A stretch of DNA of 64,000 bases. Origin: Haloplanus salinus (GTDB lineage Archaea; Halobacteriota; Halobacteria; Halobacteriales; Haloferacaceae). Of the stretch, positions 8,668 through 18,100 are shown one piece after another. Positions within the stretch are counted from its first letter, which is position 1. Each line of letters opens with the position of its first letter. The stretch lies in contig NZ_QPHM01000003.1 in NCBI RefSeq assembly GCF_003336245.1, forward strand, positions 310,001 to 374,000, given 5' to 3'. The notes beneath the pieces were generated by a model. That model saw nothing but the letters and a program-made list of their open reading frames with translations. It searched no databases and was not told where the DNA came from. A program made the translations under genes and the position numbers.

Positions 8668-9500
8668 GCGAAAACGCATCCGAGAAATCTATCGAGGCTC
8701 TTGCTGAGGAATATCTCTCTGCACAGGAGCAGGAAACAAGTCCGGAGGATCTCGAGGAAGCGAAGGCGCATCTAACTGAGCTACAAGAACGGTACGAGCG
8801 ATTCGAGAAGGATTACGCAGAGTCAGACCCGGCAACGCAGCAGTTAGCCGAACGAATCAGTGAGACTGAAGAACGAATTGCTGAACTTGAAGAAGCACAG
8901 CGCATTCCAGAGGAACTCAAGGAACAAATTCTAGAGGAAGCCACTGGATTCATGCTCACGGCGGAGTGGTTGGATCCGGATGTCATCGAGGCATTAAATC
9001 TGGCCCTCATCGGTGAGCGTGACTCCGCGTTAATTATAGAGGAGATCGAAATTTCCGATCCAGATGATGTCGATGACCTCGACGATATCACTCGATTCGA
9101 TATCATCGATGTGGTCCGCAAGCTCGCTCTGGACAAACTGGAAAGAACGAGTGAGATCGGAGAGGTCTGGGGGTCGATAGCGGATACCACCAAAGAAGAA
9201 CCGTTTGAAACCGTCGCACAGCTCGGTCGCGCAACCCCCGACGAGGTCGTCGAACGTGTGGACGACGATGATGTTGACCGTGAAACCATCAGTAATCGTT
9301 TGAGGAACGCCACCAGACTTCAGATCAATCCGTATTTCCGTGAAGACGGCGTCTACCAGCTTTCTACAGCAGGAAAACACCTCGCGCAGAGATACGCCGA
9401 GATTCCTGAAGATGTCGAGGAAGGCGCTCAACAGGAAGACGAGAGCCAGGCAACTCTCGGACAAAATACCGCTGAGCAGGGGGGTGATGATGATGACTGA
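8664..9500 (+). CDS. Coiled-coil/winged-helix protein, paralogue A1
   Basis: This 278-residue acidic protein starts at the ATG of an ATGA overlap with the previous gene. It has a short N-terminal helix (SIEALAEEYLSAQEQ), a long coiled coil at about 28-90 (LEEAKAHLTELQERYERFEK), a conserved helix after it (EWLDPDVIEALNLALIGERD), a middle helical domain, and a C-terminal winged-helix pattern (SNRLRNATRLQINPYFREDG, then YQLSTAGKHLAQRY). The tail is acidic and low in complexity. It pairs with the third member of the set (10304) along its whole length. It has no catalytic motif that I can see; a DNA- or nucleoprotein-binding scaffold is the simplest reading. Confidence 0.75.
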   Translation: MSENASEKSIEALAEEYLSAQEQETSPEDLEEAKAHLTELQERYERFEKDYAESDPATQQLAERISETEERIAELEEAQRIPEELKEQILEEATGFMLTAEWLDPDVIEALNLALIGERDSALIIEEIEISDPDDVDDLDDITRFDIIDVVRKLALDKLERTSEIGEVWGSIADTTKEEPFETVAQLGRATPDEVVERVDDDDVDRETISNRLRNATRLQINPYFREDGVYQLSTAGKHLAQRYAEIPEDVEEGAQQEDESQATLGQNTAEQGGDDDD

Positions 9501-10311
9501 TGATCTCCCTGAGGGGGTCGTGGAACTAGCTAAGGCTTATCTCGAGAGCCACGACAGCGATGATACCACTGACGACGAGTCAGAGATAGAAGAAAATCTC
9601 GAGTACTGGCAAGAACAGGTCGAAGAGTTCGAGGAAGGAACGCCGATGTACGAGATGGCAGTCGAGGAGCGAGACAATTATCAGGAAAAGCATGATGAAA
9701 TCTCTGAACAAGATGAGCGGCGTTCGGAGCTCCGTGACGAGCTTTTGACTCGCGCAAGCTCAGAATTCGCTCCTCAGGAAGGCTGGATGAATGAGACTGT
9801 GATTTCCGCTCTTACGCACGCAATCATCGGGCAGCAAAGGGATCGAATCCTGATTGGCGATTATTGTTTACCCGGTGGTGCGGATGAGCTTTCAAAACGT
9901 GAGATGGTGACGGTGGCGAAAAATGTCCATGCTGTCGCTGAGGATATCGTCGCATCGAATGGCTCCCTCGACGAGGTTTGGGAGATGATGAGTACCGATA
10001 AGCGCTATCCCATTACAAGGATCCTCGCTGAGGAGAAGGAATTGGTCAGTAGTGGGGACATCAGCGCCCAGCTGGACGACGATGGAACCGATAATCCTGG
10101 TGCCAATCTCCGTTACGTCCTGAACTCCGCAGAATATTATCCCTACTATCGGGAAGACGGTGATTGGAGACTCTCTCTCCTTGGCGAGTTCGCGTGGCAA
10201 ACGCGTGGGCCGGATGATGTGGAGGATGATGAGAGTAACCATGATAGCGAAGAGACGGATCAACAATCCAGCTTAGATGAACTCGATAACGGGGGTGACT
10301 CCGATGAGTGA
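9493..10311 (+). CDS. Coiled-coil/winged-helix protein, paralogue B1
   Basis: This is a 272-residue protein. Of three consecutive ATGs (9487, 9490, 9493) the last is chosen because it sits exactly eight bases after GGGGG, the same spacing as in the next two genes. The N-terminus DLPEGVVELAKAYLESHDSD is shared with 11142, then comes a coiled coil of about residues 30-80 and the block GWMNETVISALTHAIIGQQR. A specific B-type block follows, RILIGDYCLPG ... AKNVHAVAEDIVA ... RYPITRILAEEKEL. It ends with a winged-helix pattern (LRYVLNSAEYYPYYREDGDW, then LSLLGEFAWQ). Its start overlaps the A1 stop by 8 bases. No enzymatic motif is visible. Confidence 0.75.
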   Translation: MTDDLPEGVVELAKAYLESHDSDDTTDDESEIEENLEYWQEQVEEFEEGTPMYEMAVEERDNYQEKHDEISEQDERRSELRDELLTRASSEFAPQEGWMNETVISALTHAIIGQQRDRILIGDYCLPGGADELSKREMVTVAKNVHAVAEDIVASNGSLDEVWEMMSTDKRYPITRILAEEKELVSSGDISAQLDDDGTDNPGANLRYVLNSAEYYPYYREDGDWRLSLLGEFAWQTRGPDDVEDDESNHDSEETDQQSSLDELDNGGDSDE

Positions 10312-11149
10312 GGATCGCCCGGAGCCGGAGTCACTCGCCAACGAGTATTTGGAGACGATAGATCAAGAAATCGATGAAGAGCGGCGTAGCGAGTTAGAAA
10401 ATACCAAAGAAGAATTACAAGAACGTCGTGAAAAGTACGTCTCGCAGCATGGCGAAGATAGCAGAATCGTCCAGCGTGTAGACCAGAAGATCGAGGATGT
10501 TGAGGCTGAACTAGATGAACTGAATGAGTCGGCCCAGCAAGTAGACGAGCTTCGAACTCAGCTACTCAAAGCAGCCAAAGACAGACTTGAATTTAATCGC
10601 GAGTGGCTTTCTACGACCGTTTTAGAAGGCTTAACACACGCACTATATGCGGAGAAGGATGATAACCTGATCCTGAACCAGACCCGAATCGAAGGTCCAG
10701 AGGATCTGGACGAAATTGAGGACCTCGCACAGTTGGATATGGAACATACGCTCCTACTGCTCGTGGAAGACCGCCTGGGGGAGACAGATACCGTCAGCGA
10801 GCGTTGGGAGCGATTTGTAGACTCGAAATATCATAAACCGTTCTTGGTTGTCTCCCGCGAGGGGACCGCATCTCCCGAAGACGTTCTCCCCAGTCTCAGC
10901 GAAGATGCAAATCGCAAGGATGCCAAAAATTGGTTAGAGCGACCTCTCTATGATTGGGACGACCTCGTCCCATATTACCGGGCAGGCGACGGTGAGTTCG
11001 GGCTCTCAACCTCTGGTAAATATCTCGCCCATCACTATGCGGAGTCTGCTGAAAATCTCGCTGAAGAGGGAGACGGAGGAGATGACAGTGACGATGGGCA
11101 AGCAAGTTTGGACGACGTAGGAGATAATGGGGGTGATTCCGATGAGTGA
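10304..11149 (+). CDS. Coiled-coil/winged-helix protein, paralogue A2
   Basis: This 281-residue protein starts in the sequence ATGAGTGA that contains the preceding stop (8-base overlap). It parallels A1: N-terminal ESLANEYLETIDQEI, a coiled coil of about 25-85 (NTKEELQERREKYV), then EWLSTTVLEGLTHALYAEKD, a middle domain, then LVPYYRAGDGEFGLSTSGKY and LAHHYAES, then an acidic tail. It is well diverged from A1, so the duplication is old and both copies look maintained. Strong Shine-Dalgarno-like GGGGGTGA lies eight bases upstream of the start. Confidence 0.75.
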   Translation: MSEDRPEPESLANEYLETIDQEIDEERRSELENTKEELQERREKYVSQHGEDSRIVQRVDQKIEDVEAELDELNESAQQVDELRTQLLKAAKDRLEFNREWLSTTVLEGLTHALYAEKDDNLILNQTRIEGPEDLDEIEDLAQLDMEHTLLLLVEDRLGETDTVSERWERFVDSKYHKPFLVVSREGTASPEDVLPSLSEDANRKDAKNWLERPLYDWDDLVPYYRAGDGEFGLSTSGKYLAHHYAESAENLAEEGDGGDDSDDGQASLDDVGDNGGDSDE

Positions 11150-12005
11150 TGAAGAACAGACCCACCCGAACGAAAATGATGCAATACCTGAGAATATTGT
11201 AGAACTCGCTGAGGAGTATCTGGACCTAATTGTTGGCGAGGAAACCGACACCGAATCAGATGAACGAGACCTGGAGGAGCTAAAAGAAGAGGTCGAGCAG
11301 TGGAACACGGAATTGGAATCGCTCGATGAAGATGATGAACTCTATGCTATTGGTGTCGAGGAGCGGGACAATCTCAAACGACGTATCGAAGAACGCAATC
11401 AAACCGAAAAGCGGCGTGAGCAGATACGTCAGGAATTGGTAGAACGGACCGCTTCAGAATTTGTCGCACGCGACCAATGGCTCGACACATCCGTAATTAA
11501 AGCAATCACATATGAACTCTTGGGCGAAGCACGAGAGGAGATCTTAGTTGACGAATACCGTCTACCAGATGCAGAATTAGATAATAAGTCACTCTTCGCC
11601 GTATCAAGGAATGTCCGGGCGGTCGCCAGTCACACGAATAGCTCTGATGAGCGTATCTCGAATCTCTGGGATAGCATCGATGGAACCCGGCAATATCCGA
11701 TCGTGAAAGTGTTGTTCGACTCAGCTGAGTTGCTGGGCCCGAGCGGGATCGCCGATGAAATTCAGGATGAAGATCGGGACCGAAGGCATATCGCTGACGC
11801 TCTTGGAAAGATGAGGGATCGGCAGTATCACCCCTATTTTAGAGGGGATGATGGCTATGCGCTGTCACTCGTCGGTGAATACGTTTGGAAAGAGTTCGGT
11901 CCTGACGTCAAAGAGGATTCGGAGGAAAGTTCCACTGAGGGAGGAGAGGATAATGGAGAAGATGAGTCACCGGATTCTGAATTGACGAATTTCCAAGATG
12001 ATTGA
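11142..12005 (+). CDS. Coiled-coil/winged-helix protein, paralogue B2
   Basis: This is a 287-residue protein, the last gene of the set, again starting in ATGAGTGA eight bases after GGGGG. It follows the B1 plan: PENIVELAEEYLDLIVGEE, a coiled coil of about 40-95, QWLDTSVIKAITYELLGEAR, then EILVDEYRLPDAELDNKS, VSRNVRAVASHT, QYPIVKVLFDSAEL and a winged-helix end (DRQYHPYFRGDDGYALSLVG, then EYVWKEFGPD). B1 and B2 share more with each other than with A1 or A2, which gives the A-B-A-B order. No clear terminator follows; the next recognisable sequence is the TFB stump about 95 bases on. Confidence 0.75.
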   Translation: MSDEEQTHPNENDAIPENIVELAEEYLDLIVGEETDTESDERDLEELKEEVEQWNTELESLDEDDELYAIGVEERDNLKRRIEERNQTEKRREQIRQELVERTASEFVARDQWLDTSVIKAITYELLGEAREEILVDEYRLPDAELDNKSLFAVSRNVRAVASHTNSSDERISNLWDSIDGTRQYPIVKVLFDSAELLGPSGIADEIQDEDRDRRHIADALGKMRDRQYHPYFRGDDGYALSLVGEYVWKEFGPDVKEDSEESSTEGGEDNGEDESPDSELTNFQDD

Positions 12006-12098
12006 TTTCGAGGAGTCGCTCAGAATTGTTGGTTTCTTACCCCCCCTGAATAGGTGAGGGGCTCGTCGCCAAAGCGAGTCCTGAAATCGGTGAGTACG

Positions 12099-12564
12099 AT
12101 GGCAATCAGAGACATCTATGAGACTGGATTCGATGAGGGCATCCAAACTGAGTCGAGCGGGAATCAGTGCCCCGAGTGCAACGGGCACGTCACCACGAAC
12201 ATCAAAGAAACCGTCTGCGAGGACTGTGGTCTCGTGATCGAAGAGCAACGCCTCGATCACAGCCCGGAGTGGCGAGCGTACGATGAGGACGAGCGGGAGC
12301 GGACAGGCGCACCGCTGACGGCAGCGCGTCACGACCGAGGGCTCTCGACCGAGATCGGCCACGGAACCGATGCACACGGGAACGAACTCTCCGGCCAGAA
12401 ACGCCGGCAGCTGGCCCGGATGCGACGTGAGCAGACCCGTGGTCGCTGGCGGTCCAAAGTGGAACGGAATCTCGCACACGGGTTGGGCGAGGTGCGCCGG
12501 CTGGCGAGTGCGCTCGAGCTCTCCGAGTCGAGTCGTGACCAGGCGTGCCAGCTCTTCCAGTTAC
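12099..12564 (+). pseudogene. tfb: Truncated transcription initiation factor TFB
   Basis: The sequence from ATG 12099 opens MAIRDIYETGFDEG and has the TFB zinc ribbon (CPEC ... CEDC), the B-reader/linker block (APLTAARHDRGLSTEIG) and the start of the first cyclin fold (RRLASALELSESSRDQACQL). It closely follows the intact TFB at 39417. After RDQACQLFQ, near 12555-12565, the similarity ends abruptly and the DNA becomes the 3' portion of a primase-polymerase gene in another frame. Both cyclin repeats, needed for TBP and DNA binding, are lost. The open frame runs on to 12728 but the tail is meaningless arginine-rich sequence. Confidence 0.75.
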
Positions 12565-13090
12565 TCAAATGGCACCTGGTTTGGGGACGACAGCAGAGCC
12601 TGCAGGCGGACGAACCAATCCATCCTCGCCGGCACACGGGACGGGTCAGGGTCGTTCTCCGAACGGGTCGACGGACACGCCGGCGCCGTCAATCGACATG
12701 GGCGCGATCGAGGACGCACAGCGGCTAGCGACCAAGGTGAAGCGCCAGCAGAAGCAGCTCGACGCATACGAGCAGCGGATCGCGGACCTTGAGACCCGGC
12801 TCCGGTGGTACCGAATCGCGCTCGATCTCCAGGCCGATGACTCGGCTCCGCCCAGAGAGGCCGAGCCGTTCCAGACCGACCCCGGCTTGCGCGATATCGA
12901 GCCACGAGGGGAACCAGCCGCACCACTAGATGGAGATCTTGATCGCGAGGAGGAGCCTCTCCGGGCTCGGGACGATACCGCGTCCGAGCAAGTACCCGGA
13001 CCCCCCGAATCAGTGCAGGAAGATGAGAAGTCGCCCGATCATACCCGCGGATCTCGGATCGGGCGCTGGCTCTGGCGGCGATTGTCATGA
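12565..13090 (+). pseudogene. 3' fragment of a second primase-polymerase gene
   Basis: In a frame different from the TFB stump, a proline-rich linker is followed by IEDAQRLATKVKRQQKQLDA and LETRLRWYRIALDLQ, ending GRWLWRRLS. This matches the coiled-coil C-terminus of the primase-polymerase at 1974-3458 (IEHAQRLATEVQQQERELAA, then QVQWYRRLVASLG, ending RLRRWLS). The catalytic domain is absent. An internal ATG at 12698 (MGAIEDAQRL) could allow a 130-residue coiled-coil peptide, but I regard it as a remnant left by recombination with the tfb gene. Confidence 0.65.
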
Positions 13091-13287
13091 GAACGCGGAC
13101 GTCGTCGCTCGAGACTGGAGCGCGACAGGGAGAGTCGGGAGGGCGAGTCACCCGCCAGCAGGTCCAGCCTGCCGTCCCGCCTTTATCAATAGCAATGGAG
13201 TGAGGAGGCTCAGAGAGGCGTGACGTAGCCCTCGACACGGCGTCTAGGGGCGCGACGGCGCGTCGAGCGTCCTCGGAGAACATCGAG

Positions 13288-14841
13288 ATGTCGCAGACAA
13301 CCACGACCGAGCTGCAGGACCGAGCGGAAACCATCACCAGCCATCTTGACGCGATCGAGACGGCCGCAGACGACGGCCAGGCTGTCGGGGCAGGCGTCAC
13401 TCGACAGGCAATCGAACAGCGTCTCGACGAGTTGGTCGCGCACCGCGTCCCGATGGACGAGGCCGTGCGGACGGTCGTCCGAGGAGTCGTGCATGAGGCT
13501 GGCCTCGAGCGGTCGGATCTCCCGACCGAACTCGCCCGGCTGGCCGGGTACTCCACGCGACCGAGCTTCGAGCGTGCGATGCTCGGGAACGTCGACGAGG
13601 CCGACCAGTGGATCGACGTCATCGCCGAAGTCGTCCAGCTCTGGGAACCGCGCAGTGAGACAATCGCTCAGGTCGGGCTGCTTGGTGACGAATCCGGGCG
13701 GCTCAAGTTCGTAAAATGGGAGAGCGCTGGCCTTCCTGAGCTGGTCAAGGGCAAGACGTACCGGTTCCAGAACGTTGTCACCGACGAGTACCAAGGCCGC
13801 TATTCGGTGAGCCTGAACTCTGCGACCGTCGTCAAGCCCAGTGAGGAGGCGGTTAGCGCGACTGCCGATGGCGTCATCGTCGGCGGGACGGTCGTCGCCG
13901 TCCAGGAGGGCTCGGGGCTCATCAGGCGCTGTCCCGAGGCGGACTGTACCCGGGTCCTCTCGGGCGGACGGTGTGGCGAACACGGCGCTGTGGAGGGCGA
14001 GTTCGACCTCCGAATCAAGGCAGTCGTCGACGACGGCCACCGGTCGATCAACGCAATCTTCGACGCCGAGGCGACCGTCGCGGTCTCGGGGCTATCGATG
14101 GCAGACGCACAAGCAATGGCCATGGACGCGCTCGACACCGGGGTCGTCGTCGACGCACTTACCGAGCGGGTGCTCGGCCGGCAGTATCAGCTGACCGGCC
14201 CGGTAGTGGGCGAGTACTTCCTCGTTGACGACGTGGCCGAGGGGCCCGCCGACGAGGACCTCAGTGACGAGACGCTCGAGCGCGCGGTGACGGGCCGCCA
14301 GCCGGCTCAGCGGATGCTCGCTCAGGAGATCAACGCCTCGACGCACACCTTCCAAGAGTCCGACGATGAGCGGGCGCCTGTACTCAGCCTCTCGCCCACC
14401 GGCGTCGCGGTGAACCGCGTCCTGATCGTTGGGGCGCTCACCGAGGCGCAAGATGTCGGGTCGAACAGCGAGTACTGGCGTGGCCGCGTGTACGCTGGCT
14501 CTGAACCCGTGTTCGTCTACGCGGGTCAGTACCAGCCAGAGGCGATGCAGTTCCTCCAGCAGGCGGACACGCCGTCGTACGTCGCCGTGGTTGGCAAGCT
14601 CCGGCCCTACGAAGCGGGCGAGCGCGTGAACGTCGCCATTGAGCCGGAGTCGATCGCGACCGTCGACGAGGCCACTCGGGAGGCGTGGCTCGCTGAGGCG
14701 GTCGAACACACCGGCGCACGTCTCAAAGAATTCGGGACTGGCAACGCCTCGTTCGGCGAGGAGGCAACAGACGCCTACGACGAAGGCGCGAGCGCCGTCG
14801 AAGCAGCAGTTTCCGCCGTCGCCGGCACGACCGATTCTTAA
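13288..14841 (+). CDS. RPA-RPAP fusion: single-stranded DNA-binding protein
   Basis: This 517-residue protein is RPA joined to its usual partner. Residues 1-100 are helical (QRLDELVAHRVPMDEAVRTV). An OB fold lies at about 110-185 (IDVIAEVVQLWEPRSETIAQ, then DESGRLKFVKW). A zinc motif follows at about 210-235 (CPEADC ... CGEHG) with the second half of the zinc OB domain. From about residue 350 the sequence EINASTHTFQESDDERAP, then VNRVLIVGALTEAQDV, EYWRGRVYAG and FVYAGQYQPEA matches RPAP (COG3390), which in haloarchaea such as Haloferax is normally a separate gene next to rpa. It should protect single-stranded DNA in replication and repair. A TATA candidate (CTTTATCAAT) lies at 13181-13190, well upstream of ATG 13288. 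Confidence 0.82.
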   Translation: MSQTTTTELQDRAETITSHLDAIETAADDGQAVGAGVTRQAIEQRLDELVAHRVPMDEAVRTVVRGVVHEAGLERSDLPTELARLAGYSTRPSFERAMLGNVDEADQWIDVIAEVVQLWEPRSETIAQVGLLGDESGRLKFVKWESAGLPELVKGKTYRFQNVVTDEYQGRYSVSLNSATVVKPSEEAVSATADGVIVGGTVVAVQEGSGLIRRCPEADCTRVLSGGRCGEHGAVEGEFDLRIKAVVDDGHRSINAIFDAEATVAVSGLSMADAQAMAMDALDTGVVVDALTERVLGRQYQLTGPVVGEYFLVDDVAEGPADEDLSDETLERAVTGRQPAQRMLAQEINASTHTFQESDDERAPVLSLSPTGVAVNRVLIVGALTEAQDVGSNSEYWRGRVYAGSEPVFVYAGQYQPEAMQFLQQADTPSYVAVVGKLRPYEAGERVNVAIEPESIATVDEATREAWLAEAVEHTGARLKEFGTGNASFGEEATDAYDEGASAVEAAVSAVAGTTDS

Positions 14842-15158
14842 ATGCGATCGGATGGGACTACACGATGCGGTCGTACGAGAAGTCATCTGTCGAGAACTGG
14901 TCCGCAGACTGCAACTTGCTCCCCTGTTCTGTGCGAAGGCTAACTATTGAGGCTGCGGAACACCCGGGTCGCAATCGAACGAATCCTCCGTACTATCGAA
15001 CTCTGCGAACTACTGGCTTCACATCTCTCCCTATTCATTAGTCAAGTCTCACGGGCGCGTTCACCACGGTGGGCGCCGACATCACAAAGTCGCGGCTTCG
15101 GTATGGCTCCGATTATCGCGCGGACTGTCAGCGACTATGGTAAATAATAACGTGAGTA
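14842..15158. other. Intergenic region without recognisable genes
   Basis: About 320 bases separate the RPA-RPAP stop from the end of the GLUG surface protein gene, which comes from the other strand. A short A+T run at about 15141-15152 could serve transcription termination. Open frames here are short and lack family features. Confidence 0.5.
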
Positions 15159-18100
15159 TCAATTCGATCGTCGCCACCACGCTGACACCCCAGCGAACAG
15201 TAAGACAGCGAGTAGCCCCACGAGTAGGAAGAACCCAGACTCGCTGGCCAACCCGCTAGGCTCTGAGATCACCTCAGCGTCGTTTCCGGGTACTGTCGAG
15301 GGTGTTTCGTCCGGAGAGCTGTCTGAGTCAGCTGTGGATACCGGATCATCCACGCTATCGGACGACTCGGACGGAGAACTCACCGTCTCTTCGGTCGGGT
15401 CCGCCGGAGGCGCCGATTCGGCTGAACCGGGAGTAACCAGTAGATCTCCAACTGGCTCTCCATTAAGCGTCAGCATGTACGTTCCAGGTTCTTCAACGGT
15501 GATCTCGAGGGGTATCGTCTGTGTAGTGTTTGTAGCCACGGCCACCGTCTCTTCAGTGAGCGTTGTGCCGTTCGCCGCGAGGACGAACGTGAACTGGTCC
15601 GTCTGCGCACCACGGTTCGACACCGTCACCTCCAGTTCAACTGACTCGCCGGCCGTGATCGTTCCACTCAGAAGTTTGGCGTTTTCGACGGTGAGGTTTG
15701 CCGTCGGTGCCGATGAGGTCTCACTGTCGGCCGGAGGTGCAGACTGGCTGCTCCCGCCACTGCCGCCGCCACCACCACCACCGCCTCTCGACGCGCCGTC
15801 GTTCGTCGTGTCCCCGCTCCCGTCTCCAGTACCCCCGTTGGCTCCGTCGTCATCGCTCCCGGCGTCAGTGCCACCGGTATCACTCCCAGCGCTGTCACCG
15901 TCAGCAGGATTGCCGGCACCGTCGCCGTCGTCCAGAGTGCCCCCACCGCCGGATGGTTCGGTGACGGCCACGTCAACCGACTCGGAGTGGTTGTCCGACG
16001 AGACCGTGAGGGCTCCTTCTCCGGCGTTCCCCACCTCTGGCGTCCATGCGACCGTGATCGTCGCAGTCTCGCCGGTATCGAGCGTCACGTCGCGGGTATC
16101 CCGTACCGTATTGCTGAACCCCGCGTCGATCAGGCGCAATTCCTGTGTGCCGGTCTGGCCGTAGTTTGTCACGGTGACCACGACGTCGAGTCGCTCCCCT
16201 TCGACGACAGGGCTCGTCGTCGAGTCGATAGTCACCGCGTGGAACGGCCCGGGGCTCTGCCAGCCCAGCACCGGGTAGCCGTCGGTGAGGAGCCACGGTT
16301 CGGGGATCACGAACCCGACCAGGTTCTCGCGGGCTGCGAGCCCGGTCATCTGTGCCGTGGTTAGCCCTGTGCCACCTGCAGACGCCGGCTGCCCGGTTGT
16401 CTCGACGTCCCAGTAGGCGTCGGTCGTCGTGCTACTGTCTTCGATTCCGACGAGGCCCCCGACGTTCTGGCTCCCAGTGACAGCGCCGGTGGCGTACGAC
16501 GTGATCACTTCACCGTTGTTGAAGCCGACGAGCCCGCCCACCTCGCTGGTCCCGACGACAGCCCCCCTCGCATACGTGTCGACGAGGCTGGCGTCGCTCG
16601 GCCCTTGGTTGACGCCGGCGAACCCGCCGACGAACTGCTCGCCGGTCACCGCGCCGGTCGCCGACGCGTTTCTCACCGCGCCGTTCCGGTTCACGCCGAC
16701 GAACCCGCCGACGAACTGCTCGCCGGTCACCGCGCCGGTCGCCGACGCATTTCTCACCGCGCCGTTCCGGTTCGCGCCGACGAATCCGCCGACGTTCGTG
16801 GCTCCGCTCACAGCCCCGGTCGCCTCGGCGACGCTGATCGTCCCGCCGTCGGTGCGGCCGAGGAGTCCACCCGTCGCGTCACCACCGTCGACCCGGCCGG
16901 CGGCAGCGACGGTCGACAGCGTGACTGACCCGCCACCCGACTCGACCTGCCCAACGAGCCCGCCGACAGTCGTCGTTCCGGTGACGTCCCCACGGGCGAC
17001 GGCGTCGGCCACGGTCGCGGTCCGGCCGGGTGAGGAGCCGATCCGCCCGACGAGCCCGCCGACCGCCGACTCGCCGGTGACCGCCCCGGTCGCAGTCGCG
17101 GACAGTACGGTGCCGAAGCTCACCCCGGCGAGGCCGCCGACGTCGGTCACCCCCGACGCGGAGCCACTCGCCGTGCCGTTCACGACCCGTGCATCGGGGC
17201 TGACGAGTCCGACGAGCCCACCGACCCGTTCGTCCCCACTGACCGGGCCGGTCGCGAACGTGTCGCTCAGTGACCCGTTGAACGCGACTCCGGACTTCGA
17301 ACTGCTGGCGGCCACGCCGACGAGTCCGCCGACCCGGCTCGTGCCGGCCACAGCACCGGCGGCGGACGAGCGGACGACCGGGACGGCCGTCCAGCCGACG
17401 AGCCCGCCGGCGGCCCGTTCGGACGCCGTGACCGTCCCCGTCGCGGACGAGTCCGCAATGACGGTCGTGTTCCCCGCTGCGCTCCGGTCGTGCTGGCCGA
17501 TGAGGCCGCCGACGTTCTCACCCCCGACGACGTCCCCGGACGCAGAGGAGTTCGTGACGGTCGTATCGAAGCCGTAGCCCAGAAGCCCCCCGACCTCACC
17601 GTCGCCCGTGACGTTCGCGCTCGCGGTTGCGTCCGTGATAGTCCCGCGGATGGACTCACCGACGAGGCCACCGGTCCGCACGATGCGGTCTGCGACGGTG
17701 ACCGAGCCACTCGCCGACACGTTCCGTAGCGTCCCCTCGTAGTTCGTCCCGACTAGCCCACCGACGCCTGAGGTGAACGCGGTGAGGGTGAGGTCGACGG
17801 TCGTCATCGTCACCGTCGCCGTCGAATCCGTCACCGACCCGCGCTCGTTCCGTCCGACCAGGCCCCCGATCTCGCCTTCGCCCACACTGAGGGCCACGCC
17901 TCGAATCGTGACGGTCGCCGTCGACTCGGTGACCGTGCCGCCCCAGTTCCATCCGACGAGTCCACCGGATCGTTTTGTCGCGTAGACCGTCCCATTCGCG
18001 GTCGAGTTCGTCACCGCGCCGATGTTCCGTCCGACGAGTCCACCTGTCGTATCACCGGGGCCCCTGATCGGGAGCGGGGTGATGCTGAACGGTGGATCGA

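Noticed and set aside
9340-9492. Earlier start for gene B1 at 9340
   Set aside because: The extra residues are the out-of-frame end of gene A1, and the GGGGG-to-ATG spacing shared with the next two genes marks 9493.
13210-14040. 276-codon minus-strand frame inside the RPA-RPAP gene
   Set aside because: Shadow frame; the plus strand carries the OB fold and zinc motifs.
14947-15147. 66-codon plus-strand frame after the RPA-RPAP gene
   Set aside because: No ribosome site, family motif or typical acidic composition.
16429-17577. 382-codon plus-strand frame within the GLUG repeats, Pro/Thr-rich
   Set aside because: Its repeats are the reverse complement of the VGGLVG repeats of the real gene on the minus strand.
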